Shown here: positions 52,192 to 60,089 of the stretch, piece by piece
Numbering within the stretch: the first letter of the stretch is position 1
Layout of the letters: each line of letters starts with the position of its first letter
The notes under the pieces: generated by a model
What the model saw: only the letters and a program-made list of their open reading frames with translations
Database searches by the model: none
What the model was told of the DNA's origin: nothing
Translations under genes and position numbers: made by a program
Origin: an uncultured Prevotellaceae bacterium
GTDB lineage: Bacteria > Bacteroidota > Bacteroidia > Bacteroidales > Bacteroidaceae
Length of the DNA stretch: 64,000 bases
NCBI GenBank assembly: GCA_946185485.1
Contig: CAMHJQ010000012.1
Span: forward strand, 1 to 64,000
Direction of reading: 5' to 3'

Positions 52192-52330
52192 GTGCCGTGC
52201 AGGAAATTTTCCTGCGCCGTGCAGGGAATGTTCTTGCGCCGTGCGGAGAATGTCCCGATGACGGGCGGCGTCAGCCGGTGTGACGTTCCCGCCGGCCCGG
52301 CATGACGTTCCCGCTGGCCCGGCGTGACGA
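52192..52330. repeat. 22-bp periodic array upstream of dgt
   Basis: Three units beginning GTGCCGTGCAGG or GCGCCGTGC start at 52192, 52214 and 52236, then three beginning TGACG start at 52259, 52281 and 52303, and a partial unit at 52325. The period is 22 bp (23 once) although the two families differ in sequence. It ends about 70 bp before the dgt start. Confidence 0.85.
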
Positions 52331-52398
52331 AAAACTCCCGAAAAAAATGGGGCGGTCGTTTGGCTATCTCGTATTTTATTCGTAATTTCGCGGCCGTT

Positions 52399-53736
52399 AT
52401 GGAATGGACAAGACTGATTTCTAACAAGAGGCTGGGCCAGGAGCACCGCCATGTGGAGCGGCATGACGACCGCACCGAGTTCAAACGCGACTATGACAGG
52501 CTGATATTCTCGGCCCCTTTCCGGCGTCTGCAAAACAAGACGCAGGTGTTTCCGCTGCCCGGCAGCGTATTTGTGCACAACCGGCTGACGCATTCGCTGG
52601 AGGTGGCCAGTGTGGGCATGTCGCTGGGCAACGATGTGGCGCAGCGTATCTGCAAGCGGCGACCGGAACTGTGCGGTACGTTGTTTGAGGAGATAGGCCA
52701 GATTGTCGCTACGGCCTGTCTGGCACACGACCTGGGCAACCCGCCCTTCGGCCACTCCGGCGAAAAAGCCATCCAGACGTACTTTACCGAAGGCGCCGGC
52801 AGCTTCCTGCAGGAGCAGGTGTCACCCGCCTTCTGGTCGGACATCACCCATTTCGAAGGCAACGCCAATGCCTTCCGCCTGCTGACGCACCAGTTCAGGG
52901 GGCGCCGCCCGGGCGGTTTCGTGATGACGTACTCCACCATTGCCAGCATCGTGAAATATCCTTTCTCCTCGCTGGCACCCAGCAAGAAGGGGAAGTTTGG
53001 CTTTTTTGTCAGCGAACAGGAGACATACCAGCGAATTGCCGATGAAATGGGTATTATTTGCAAGTCTGCACCCGGCAATCCGCTACGCTATGCCCGTCAT
53101 CCGCTCGTCTATCTGGTAGAGGCGGCTGACGACATCTGCTACGAAATCATGGACATGGAGGATGCCCACAAACTGAAAATCCTGTCGTTCGAGACGGTAT
53201 CGCGGCTCTTTCTGGATTTCTTCGACGAGGAGAACCAAGGGAAGATTATGCAGCGCATCCGTGATGAACAGCTCACCGACGAGAACGAACAGGTGGTATA
53301 TCTGCGTGCCTGCGTCATCGGCAAGCTGGAGAATGAGTGCGCCCAGGCTTTCCTCGACCATGAGGAGGAAATCCTGGCAGGAACCTTCGAGGGGAGCCTC
53401 ATCGACCATATCCAGCCGCTGCAGCGCGAAGCATACAAGCGCTGCGCCCAGTTGTCGGTGCAGCGCATCTACAAGAGCCGTCCCGTCCTTGACGTGGAAC
53501 TGTCTGGTTATCAGATCATGGCTACGCTGATGGATAAGATGATTGAGGCGGTGATGCACCCGGAGCGTTTCTATTCGCAACAGCTCATCGGGCGCGTATC
53601 ATCGCAGTATGACATCAATGCCGACTCGTTAGAAGACCGCCTGATGGCTGTCATCGACTACATCTCGGGCATGACCGACGTCTATGCCCTCGACGTCTAT
53701 CAGAAAATCAACGGCATCTCACTGCCCATCATCTAA
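52399..53736 (+). CDS. dgt: dGTP triphosphohydrolase
   Basis: ATG 52399 (MEWTRLISNKRLGQEHRHVE) gives 445 residues. The HD-domain metal ligands are visible: His65 in RLTHSLEVASVG, His110-Asp111 in ACLAHDLGNPPFGHSGEKAI, and a later Asp in VEAADDICYEIMDMEDAH. It hydrolyses dGTP to deoxyguanosine and tripolyphosphate, lowering dNTP pools. It is a single plus-strand gene that converges on the beta-helix gene with only 5 bases between stops. Read with the dut gene it makes a divergent pair of nucleotide-pool enzymes; whether regulation is shared is unknown. Confidence 0.94.
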   Translation: MEWTRLISNKRLGQEHRHVERHDDRTEFKRDYDRLIFSAPFRRLQNKTQVFPLPGSVFVHNRLTHSLEVASVGMSLGNDVAQRICKRRPELCGTLFEEIGQIVATACLAHDLGNPPFGHSGEKAIQTYFTEGAGSFLQEQVSPAFWSDITHFEGNANAFRLLTHQFRGRRPGGFVMTYSTIASIVKYPFSSLAPSKKGKFGFFVSEQETYQRIADEMGIICKSAPGNPLRYARHPLVYLVEAADDICYEIMDMEDAHKLKILSFETVSRLFLDFFDEENQGKIMQRIRDEQLTDENEQVVYLRACVIGKLENECAQAFLDHEEEILAGTFEGSLIDHIQPLQREAYKRCAQLSVQRIYKSRPVLDVELSGYQIMATLMDKMIEAVMHPERFYSQQLIGRVSSQYDINADSLEDRLMAVIDYISGMTDVYALDVYQKINGISLPII

Positions 53737-53741
53737 AACCA

Positions 53742-55976
53742 TCACCACTGCACGTTCAGGCGGTGGAGCATCGTGGTGCTCTCACCGCATGAACCCGTGT
53801 GCTGGATATGGATGCCGCCAAAGTCGTTGGCTGTCACTTCCGCGGCCAGGTCTACCCGATGGGGCAGCGTGGAGTCGGCAGGCTGCGGGGTGGTCGTCTC
53901 GACATGAGCGGTCAGCATTTTCCCGATGAAATCGATGGAAATGGTGCAGCCCGTGCGGTAGCAGGTGGCAGAGACGGGCTCCGTCAAGGGCGTCACCTGG
54001 CCGTGGTCGTACTTCACCAAGAAGAAGTCTACGGCCTTGGCATGCTTGGTGGTGCGGATGATGCGCAAGCCATAGCCCGTCAGCGTCCGGGTGTCGAACT
54101 TCAGGCAGACATCCATATACTGCCCTGTTGCCGACCCGAATCCCTGGCCTGCCGTCTTGGTGGGGTCCACCTGAAGGGTAAGATGCATGTCACCGTATTG
54201 TTTCCCTACGGGCGTAAACATCAGGCGGGCACCGCGCTGTGCTTGCAAAAGCCCCATTCCAACGGCACCATTAAAGCCTTCCTTGTATTCCCACATGGGC
54301 TTTTCCCGACTAAACGACCAAGGGAATGCAACTGTGTCAGAGGGCTTGAAACCGTCGACAGTCCAATAGCCTGGCAGCAGCCGTGGCTGCCACTGGCAGG
54401 GAAAGTCATGAAAGTCGGTTTCCAACAACCTGGTCTTCTGCTGGCCCTTGATGACCTTGGGCATATCGACACGGAGGGTGTCACCCGTCAGACTGCCATG
54501 TAGCCTTGGGATGATGAGCGCACTCAGCCTGTGGCCGTTGTCGGCATCGGTCAGCGTGTATTCCGGATAGCCCAGTGCCGACGGATGGGCCTGGACGACG
54601 CTGACGGGAATGTCGTCGCGCTGCCAGATGATTTCCGACTCGTCATCGCGGTCTTGCAGGTCAAGGTCATAGCTGAGCTGTGCCACACCCTTCTTGAGTT
54701 GAATAGCTGGCCTGCGCAGGAAAGCCGGTGCGGGCAGTAGACGCGGATGAACCGTCAGGTGGCAGGCCGCCTCACGACCATCGGGCGTATAGGCTATCAC
54801 GCAGAAATCGACGGTTTTACCGCTTTGGTTCGTCGGAACAACCTGTACGGAGTCTTTGCCTATCGGTAGGAGTGTCGCGTATGACTCATGGTAGTCTGTC
54901 ACGCGCCATTTCACTGATTCAGCGTCGGTGCAAGCCAATGTCAGAGGAGCATCTCCTGTGCGCAGCACTGCTTCGTGGCGGCTGATATTCAGATAGGGTA
55001 TGCCACGCGCAACGAGGCTGTCTGCATGGTGCAGGACAATAGTGTTCTGAGGTCGGCGGATGCCAATCTGGTAGGGCTTGCCATTCAGGGTGAAATGCTG
55101 CTGGTAGCAGCGCAGCCAAGGCTGCGGATAGGCGGTCCAACCGAGGTAGATGCTGTCTGACGGTGCATGATAGCGGCAGTCGATGACGGTGACGGGGCCT
55201 CCTTGCTTGCAGAAATACATCTCGCGATTGCTGCCCTTGACGTAGAAATCGCAGTCCACGAACATCGCTCCGGCACCAAAGGTGCTCCAAAACGGTTTCT
55301 GACCATAGAGGTCGAAGTCGCAATGGCGGTAGACGGCGGTGCCGTTGAGGGCGTCGTCGGTACATTCGAAATGACAGTCTTCATAATAGGAATGTCTGGC
55401 TCCGTTCAGCGGGTTGAGATTGAGGCGACTGACGAAGCGGACGTTCTTGGCCACCAGGCTGTTGCCGTGGACGTAGCCGACGTGCGCCTGGGTGATGGCA
55501 TCGCTACGTTTTGGACGGTTTAATCGGGGATTCAACGGGTATATCAGGTCAACGTTGCAGTAGTTGCCCATGGTGAGATTCTCCACGTAGAGGGAGTCGC
55601 AGAAGAAGTTGAACATGGTGAAATTGCCGACAGCGCCCTGCATCTGTCCACGCTGCGAGGCCAGCACGACATCGTGTGGCTGCTGGCCCATACCGATGAG
55701 GCGCAGACGGGGACAGCGAACCACCATGCCAAAGGGCTCGCGTCCGTTCTCGCCGACCCGGACGGTGCTGTCGTCGGGGTCGTCAATCCAGTAGACGCCG
55801 GGGCGTATGTAGACGGTGACGCCGTCCGTGAAGTGTTCACTGGCCTCCTGGAAAGTGCGGTAGGTGTACGGGGTATCTGCCGTTGCCTGAGCGTCCACGA
55901 CGATATGCTGGGCATCAGGGTTCTGGGCATGAACGAACAGGGGCATGAGGGCCCCTAACAACAGGATTCTTAGCAT
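53742..55976 (-). CDS. Pectinesterase-like right-handed beta-helix protein
   Basis: The signal peptide is MLRILLLGALMPLFVHAQ. Residues about 20-330 read as a pectinesterase-type right-handed beta helix: YRTFQEASEHFTDGVTVYIR, PGVYWI, LRLIGMGQQPHDVVLA, FMVRNLT-like SLYVENLTMGN and ECTDDALNG. The remaining part includes an Ig-like section and a C-terminal beta sandwich (about 560-744). It may act on pectin or another uronic polymer, but the catalytic Asp pair and Arg cannot be confirmed by eye. It starts 10 bases after the GlsB stop, so it is probably in that operon, an odd pairing with lipid synthesis. Confidence 0.78.
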   Translation of the reverse strand: MLRILLLGALMPLFVHAQNPDAQHIVVDAQATADTPYTYRTFQEASEHFTDGVTVYIRPGVYWIDDPDDSTVRVGENGREPFGMVVRCPRLRLIGMGQQPHDVVLASQRGQMQGAVGNFTMFNFFCDSLYVENLTMGNYCNVDLIYPLNPRLNRPKRSDAITQAHVGYVHGNSLVAKNVRFVSRLNLNPLNGARHSYYEDCHFECTDDALNGTAVYRHCDFDLYGQKPFWSTFGAGAMFVDCDFYVKGSNREMYFCKQGGPVTVIDCRYHAPSDSIYLGWTAYPQPWLRCYQQHFTLNGKPYQIGIRRPQNTIVLHHADSLVARGIPYLNISRHEAVLRTGDAPLTLACTDAESVKWRVTDYHESYATLLPIGKDSVQVVPTNQSGKTVDFCVIAYTPDGREAACHLTVHPRLLPAPAFLRRPAIQLKKGVAQLSYDLDLQDRDDESEIIWQRDDIPVSVVQAHPSALGYPEYTLTDADNGHRLSALIIPRLHGSLTGDTLRVDMPKVIKGQQKTRLLETDFHDFPCQWQPRLLPGYWTVDGFKPSDTVAFPWSFSREKPMWEYKEGFNGAVGMGLLQAQRGARLMFTPVGKQYGDMHLTLQVDPTKTAGQGFGSATGQYMDVCLKFDTRTLTGYGLRIIRTTKHAKAVDFFLVKYDHGQVTPLTEPVSATCYRTGCTISIDFIGKMLTAHVETTTPQPADSTLPHRVDLAAEVTANDFGGIHIQHTGSCGESTTMLHRLNVQW

Positions 55977-55986
55977 GTCGGCATGT

Positions 55987-56979
55987 TTATTCTTTGTGCT
56001 TGTAAATCAGCTTGTTGGCACCAGACGTCAGCTCCAGCTCTTCGCGGTGTTCGCGGATGAAGGAGTCAATATGGCGCTTGCGCTTGCTCTCGAAAATCTC
56101 GTCGATGGCTATCAGGATGCCCGTCTCTTCCACATCGCCAAAGCCATAGTTGATGGCCGTGCCGAAGAGTTTCATCGTGGGCGAGAGTCCCATGTAGGCA
56201 TTCACCAATGGCGGGATATTATAACCCAGCTTACGGATTTCGCGGTTCAGAATCATGTAGTCCTCCTTGAAGGACGTACCGTTGAACAAGGTCTCCAGTT
56301 CAGCGATGTCGGTCTCCAATTCCAGCGGTTTCATCGGAATAATCAGCCGTTCCTTGTCATCGAAGTGCTTCTTGAGGAAGTAGAGTATCATGTCGCGCCC
56401 CTTACGGATATACGAAGGGTACATCGTCATCTTGCCAAAGTAGTATTTGATGTTGGGGCGGATAACCGTCAGCGCTCCCAGACCGTCCCAAAGGTTATCG
56501 AGCGCAAACAAGCTCTTCGCTCCCATGCGCGAACTCTGGTAGGGCAAGGAGACGAACGAACGTCCCAGCTCCACGGTCCAGGGGGCGTAGTCCTTCAGGA
56601 ATTTTTCTGAGAAATGGAACATGTGGCTGGTAGCCAGGATGGGCTGTCCGTTGTCGTCATAATTCCAGTCCGTGCCCAGCAGGTAGCGGTAGCCGCCGAT
56701 GATTTCCTCTTCGTCCGGGTTCCAAACGATGAGCTGCTTGTAGCAGTTCTCGCAGGTGTCGAACTCGTCGATGTCTGTTGATTTGCCAGTACCACCACCG
56801 GCTTCACGGAAGGCGATTTCACGCAAGCGTCCGATTTCCTGCATCACGTTTGGTGCGTTGTGTGCCGTGACGACGAAAATCTGGTTGTTGCTCTTGTTGG
56901 TCATGCGCAACTGCTTGTCGGGCGTCAGCTCGCTCTTCAGCACTTCTTTGTTAACGGGAGGAATGATTGGTTGTTCCAT
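55987..56979 (-). CDS. glsB: Glycine-lipid N-acyltransferase GlsB-like
   Basis: ATG 56979 (MEQPIIPPVNKEVLKSELTP) gives 330 residues. The sequence has an OlsB/GlsB-type GNAT acyltransferase core: NVMQEIGRLREIAFREAGGG, YKQLIVWNPDEEEIIGGYRY, ELGRSFVSLPYQ and YFGKMTMYPSYI. In Bacteroides GlsB joins a 3-hydroxy fatty acid to glycine to make commendamide, the first step of glycine lipids. It begins 4 bases after the GlsA-like stop, so the two are one operon and not fused. The substrate amino acid (glycine rather than ornithine) is inferred from lineage. Confidence 0.82.
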   Translation of the reverse strand: MEQPIIPPVNKEVLKSELTPDKQLRMTNKSNNQIFVVTAHNAPNVMQEIGRLREIAFREAGGGTGKSTDIDEFDTCENCYKQLIVWNPDEEEIIGGYRYLLGTDWNYDDNGQPILATSHMFHFSEKFLKDYAPWTVELGRSFVSLPYQSSRMGAKSLFALDNLWDGLGALTVIRPNIKYYFGKMTMYPSYIRKGRDMILYFLKKHFDDKERLIIPMKPLELETDIAELETLFNGTSFKEDYMILNREIRKLGYNIPPLVNAYMGLSPTMKLFGTAINYGFGDVEETGILIAIDEIFESKRKRHIDSFIREHREELELTSGANKLIYKHKE

Positions 56980-56983
56980 TGTT

Positions 56984-57808
56984 TTAGAGTTGATAGACGT
57001 GGTTTTGAACGAATTGTGCCCATTCCACCGGACTTTTGCTCTTGTCAAAGGTCTGCCAGGGGATGGGTTTCCCAATGCGCACTTCAAAGGTCTTTCCGAC
57101 ATTGCGGTACATCTCGTCGACCAGGTAAATCATGGCTAGATTGAAGGGCAGGAAACGGTCGGAGAAGTTGGCCAGACGGTAGAAGAACGCCGAGTTCTCA
57201 CCGCTGAAGTGGATGGGGATGATGTCGCGCTGGTATTCCACGCTCTTGACGATGAACGTCTTCGTCCAGGGTATGTCGCGGATGACCCCATTGCGCTTGC
57301 GCGAGCAAATGCCGGCGGGAAACATCATCATGTGGTTGTTGCTCTCGAAGCCTGCCCTCACCATGGCAGGGAAATTGCGGCTCTGCCGACCCGTCTTGTT
57401 GATGGGAATGCACAGGGGAGCCAGTCCGGGCAGGTTCATGAGCAGGTCGTTGACCAGATAACGGAAGCGGGAGTCGAAATGACGGCCGATGATAGAACCT
57501 AACGCCACGCCGTCAATGCCGCCCAACGGGTGGTTCGACACGATGGTGTAGAGGCGCCCGTCGTCCTTGTCGGGCAGGTTCTCCATGCCCTCTACTTTCA
57601 GCGTCATCTGCAGATATTTCACGCAGGCCTCCAGCCACGGCGTCCCGGTCAGGTCTTTGGCATCCCAGAGGAAACCGTTCACCTGGTCCTGGTGGACGAT
57701 GTGCTTGAGCCACAATACCAGCGGGCGCGGCACCCATTTGGCCTTCGCCCCCATTTTGCTCTTGAGGATTTTATCGATATCGATCGTTTTCTCTGTAACT
57801 TGTCCCAT
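56984..57808 (-). CDS. glsA: Glycine-lipid O-acyltransferase GlsA-like
   Basis: A 274-residue lysophospholipid-type acyltransferase. TIVSNHPLGGIDGVALGSII holds the catalytic His and Asp in the spacing usual for the GlsA/OlsA and hemolysin-type branch (H, five residues, D), and MMMFPAGICSRKRNGVIRD fits the acyl-acceptor motif. It adds the second fatty acid to the N-acyl glycine made by GlsB. The promoter box TACCTTTG lies 29 bases upstream of the start. Confidence 0.85.
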   Translation of the reverse strand: MGQVTEKTIDIDKILKSKMGAKAKWVPRPLVLWLKHIVHQDQVNGFLWDAKDLTGTPWLEACVKYLQMTLKVEGMENLPDKDDGRLYTIVSNHPLGGIDGVALGSIIGRHFDSRFRYLVNDLLMNLPGLAPLCIPINKTGRQSRNFPAMVRAGFESNNHMMMFPAGICSRKRNGVIRDIPWTKTFIVKSVEYQRDIIPIHFSGENSAFFYRLANFSDRFLPFNLAMIYLVDEMYRNVGKTFEVRIGKPIPWQTFDKSKSPVEWAQFVQNHVYQL

Positions 57809-57836
57809 TCTCTCGTATGTGAGTTGTAATCATGTG

Positions 57837-57844
57837 CAAAGGTA
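57837..57844 (-). promoter_or_regulatory. Promoter -7 box of gls operon
   Basis: TACCTTTG on the minus strand, 28 bases before ATG 57808. Confidence 0.6.
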
Positions 57845-58105
57845 CACACTTTTATGGAAATTCCTACACTTTTTATCATAAAATGTGCAAATTTACGTGC
57901 TTTTTGTCACTTGATTGCGCATGGAAGCGGCGCAGGCCATCCCTCATGCTACGCCAGAACGGCTGAAAAGCGTGCCGGACGTGGTCCCTTTGGGAGGAGC
58001 ATTCGGGCAATTAACGCCCCACTATTTTACCCACATGATAATTGGCTGAATTACAAACATATACATCACTGTCTTGAAGATTTTCAAAAATATTTACGAA
58101 AAAAG

Positions 58106-58120
58106 TGGGGAAAAGTGGGG
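58106..58120 (+). promoter_or_regulatory. MraZ operator
   Basis: Two TGGGG boxes at 58106-58110 and 58116-58120, a 10-bp period, fit the known TGGGN-N5-TGGGN site bound by MraZ. They lie just upstream of the dcw promoter box. Confidence 0.7.
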
Positions 58121-58140
58121 CGCTTTCCAAAAAAATGTAT

Positions 58141-58148
58141 TACCTTTG
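58141..58148 (+). promoter_or_regulatory. Promoter -7 box of dcw cluster
   Basis: TACCTTTG, 52 bases before the mraZ ATG. Confidence 0.65.
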
Positions 58149-58200
58149 CAGGCGAAGTTCTTAAGACATATCAATAAATATAAAAAACAATAAGGTATAC

Positions 58201-58680
58201 ATGCGATTTTTAGGTAACATAGAGGCCAAGATTGACGCCAAAGGACGCGCCTTCCTTCCCGCCACCTTCCGTAAGGTACTTCAGGCAGGAAGCGAGGAGC
58301 GTCTGGTCATGCGCAAGGATGTCTTTCAGCCTTGCCTGGTGCTCTATCCTGAGAGCGTATGGAATGCCCAGATGGACGAGCTGCGCTGTAGGCTGAACCG
58401 CTGGAACCGCCAGCATCAGCAAGTGTTCCGTCAGTTCGTCAGCGAGGTGGAACTGCTGACGCTCGACGGCAACGGCCGTTTCCTGATACCGAAACGCTAC
58501 CAGCGCATGGCCGACATAGAACAGGACATCAAATTCGTCGGCATGGGCGACACCATCGAGATATGGAGCAACGCCCAGTCGGAGGCGACGAAGATGACTG
58601 CCGAGGACTTCGGTAATGCCCTGGAGACCCTGATGACTACCGACAATCCCGGCGACATACACAACGAACAAGAAGCATGA
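58201..58680 (+). CDS. mraZ: Transcriptional regulator MraZ
   Basis: A 159-residue protein with two AbrB-like halves: FLGNIEAKIDAKGRAFLPAT (first DNA-contact motif) and LTLDGNGRFLIPKRYQRM (second). It forms oligomeric rings that bind repeats in its own promoter; TGGGG repeats 10 bp apart lie 81 bp upstream. The stop overlaps the rsmH start (ATGA). It heads the division and cell-wall cluster. Confidence 0.96.
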   Translation: MRFLGNIEAKIDAKGRAFLPATFRKVLQAGSEERLVMRKDVFQPCLVLYPESVWNAQMDELRCRLNRWNRQHQQVFRQFVSEVELLTLDGNGRFLIPKRYQRMADIEQDIKFVGMGDTIEIWSNAQSEATKMTAEDFGNALETLMTTDNPGDIHNEQEA

Positions 58681-59588
58681 TGGTGACGGCTGAGACATAT
58701 CACGTTCCGGTACTCTTGCAGGAGAGCGTCGACGGGCTGGACATCCAGCCCGACGGCATTTACGTAGACGTCACCTTCGGCGGTGGCGGTCACTCCCGTG
58801 AAATCCTGTCGCGGCTGGGTCCGAAAGGTCATCTGTATAGCTTCGACCAGGATGCCGACGCGGAAAAGAATATCGTTGCCGATGATAGATTTACCTTTGT
58901 CAGGAGCAACTTTAGATATATCAGAAACTGGATGCGCTACTACGGTGTGGAGCAGATAGACGGCCTGTTGGGCGACCTGGGCGTGTCGAGCCACCATTTC
59001 GACGACGAGACCCGCGGCTTCTCGTTCCGTTTCGACGCGCCGCTGGACATGCGGATGAACAAGCGGGCCGGACTGACGGCTGCCGACATCCTGAACGACT
59101 ACAGCGAGGAACGGCTGGCCGATGTCTTTTACCTGTACGGTGAACTGAAGAATGCCCGCCGGCTGGCCAAGACCATCGTAGACTGCCGTAAGGGCAAGCG
59201 CATTGAGACCACGGCAGACCTCAGCGAGACGGTGGAGCCGCTGATGCGCTCGGAGCGCGAGAAGAAAGACCTGGCCAGGGTGTACCAGGCACTGCGCATA
59301 GAGGTGAATCACGAAATGGACGCCCTGCGCGACATGCTGTGCGGAGCCACCAGCCTGCTCCGTGAGGGTGGTCGCCTGAGCATCATCACCTACCACTCGC
59401 TGGAAGACCGCATCGTGAAGAACGTGATGAAGGCAGGCAATGCCGAGGGACGGGTGGAACAGGACTTCTTCGGACGCATCACGTCGCCTTTCCGGCTGGT
59501 GAACAAGGTGACGACACCCACTGACGATGAGCAGCAGCGCAATCCGCGCAGCAGGAGTGCCAAATTGAGAATAGCAGAAAAGGTATAG
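58677..59588 (+). CDS. rsmH: 16S rRNA (cytosine-1402-N4)-methyltransferase
   Basis: A 303-residue SAM-dependent methyltransferase. YVDVTFGGGGHSREIL is the SAM-binding motif I; ISYHSLED-type IITYHSLEDRIVKN is the conserved C-terminal signature. It methylates C1402 in the ribosomal P site. The start overlaps mraZ by four bases, and ftsL starts 2 bases after its stop. Confidence 0.96.
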   Translation: MMVTAETYHVPVLLQESVDGLDIQPDGIYVDVTFGGGGHSREILSRLGPKGHLYSFDQDADAEKNIVADDRFTFVRSNFRYIRNWMRYYGVEQIDGLLGDLGVSSHHFDDETRGFSFRFDAPLDMRMNKRAGLTAADILNDYSEERLADVFYLYGELKNARRLAKTIVDCRKGKRIETTADLSETVEPLMRSEREKKDLARVYQALRIEVNHEMDALRDMLCGATSLLREGGRLSIITYHSLEDRIVKNVMKAGNAEGRVEQDFFGRITSPFRLVNKVTTPTDDEQQRNPRSRSAKLRIAEKV

Positions 59589-59590
59589 AC

Positions 59591-60052
59591 ATGGAAGAAG
59601 ACAAGACAGAGCTGATCATCTCTGACGGTCAGGAGGCTCGGGAGAATGCAGAAAGCACCGAGGGCAAACTCCAGGAGACCATCAAGAAAATCAAGGAGAC
59701 TGCCGTCGAGGAAGACCCCCGTCCCTCGCAGCAGGTGAACCTGCGTACCATCCTGGGTGGCGACCTGCTGACCACCGAGCTGGTGCGTTCACAGATATGG
59801 CTGTTTGTCCTCATCGTCGCCTTTTCGCTGGTCTATGTGGCTTTCCGCTACCAGTGCCAGCAGGACATGATCAAGATTGACCAGTTGGAGAGCCAGCTGA
59901 AGGATGCCAAGTTCAAGGCGCTGTCGTCGTCGAGCAGTCTGACGGAGAAATGCCGCGAGAGCCACGTGCTGGAAATCCTGAAACAGAACCAGGACTCGCT
60001 GTTGCACCAGGCCGACCAGCCACCATATATTATAGAGGTGGGTGGTGAGTAA
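59591..60052 (+). CDS. ftsL: FtsL-like division protein
   Basis: A 153-residue protein with an acidic cytoplasmic N-terminus of about 75 residues, one membrane helix (IWLFVLIVAFSLVYVAFRYQ) and a short coiled coil (IDQLESQLKDAKFKAL). This size, topology and place between rsmH and ftsI identify the FtsL-type partner of FtsI. The N-terminal tail is longer than in Escherichia coli FtsL. Confidence 0.88.
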   Translation: MEEDKTELIISDGQEARENAESTEGKLQETIKKIKETAVEEDPRPSQQVNLRTILGGDLLTTELVRSQIWLFVLIVAFSLVYVAFRYQCQQDMIKIDQLESQLKDAKFKALSSSSSLTEKCRESHVLEILKQNQDSLLHQADQPPYIIEVGGE

Positions 60053-60089
60053 AAAGAGGTAAGAGAATAGTTAAACGAAGATCAAGAAG

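Larger units (their letters stand above)
51871..52398. other. Non-coding divergent interval with hairpins and 22-bp repeats
   Basis: No gene is supported between dut and dgt. The interval contains two REP-like hairpins and a 22-bp periodic array just before dgt, each listed separately. A TAATTTCG box at 52383-52390 may be the dgt promoter. Confidence 0.7.
57809..58200. other. Divergent promoter interval, glsA / dcw cluster
   Basis: No gene is supported. It contains promoter boxes for glsA, a second TAAATTTG box (57888-57895, minus) and the MraZ operator and promoter of the dcw cluster. A 107-codon plus-strand frame inside it has no family resemblance and was rejected. Confidence 0.7.

Noticed and set aside
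52192..52330. CRISPR array
   Set aside because: Units are directly adjacent with no spacers, and no cas genes are near.
51955..52755. 266-codon minus-strand frame across the dut-dgt interval
   Set aside because: It overlaps the start of dgt antisense and is made largely of repeat and hairpin sequence.
57854..58177. 107-codon plus-strand frame before mraZ
   Set aside because: It spans the MraZ operator and promoter box, and has no recognisable protein features.
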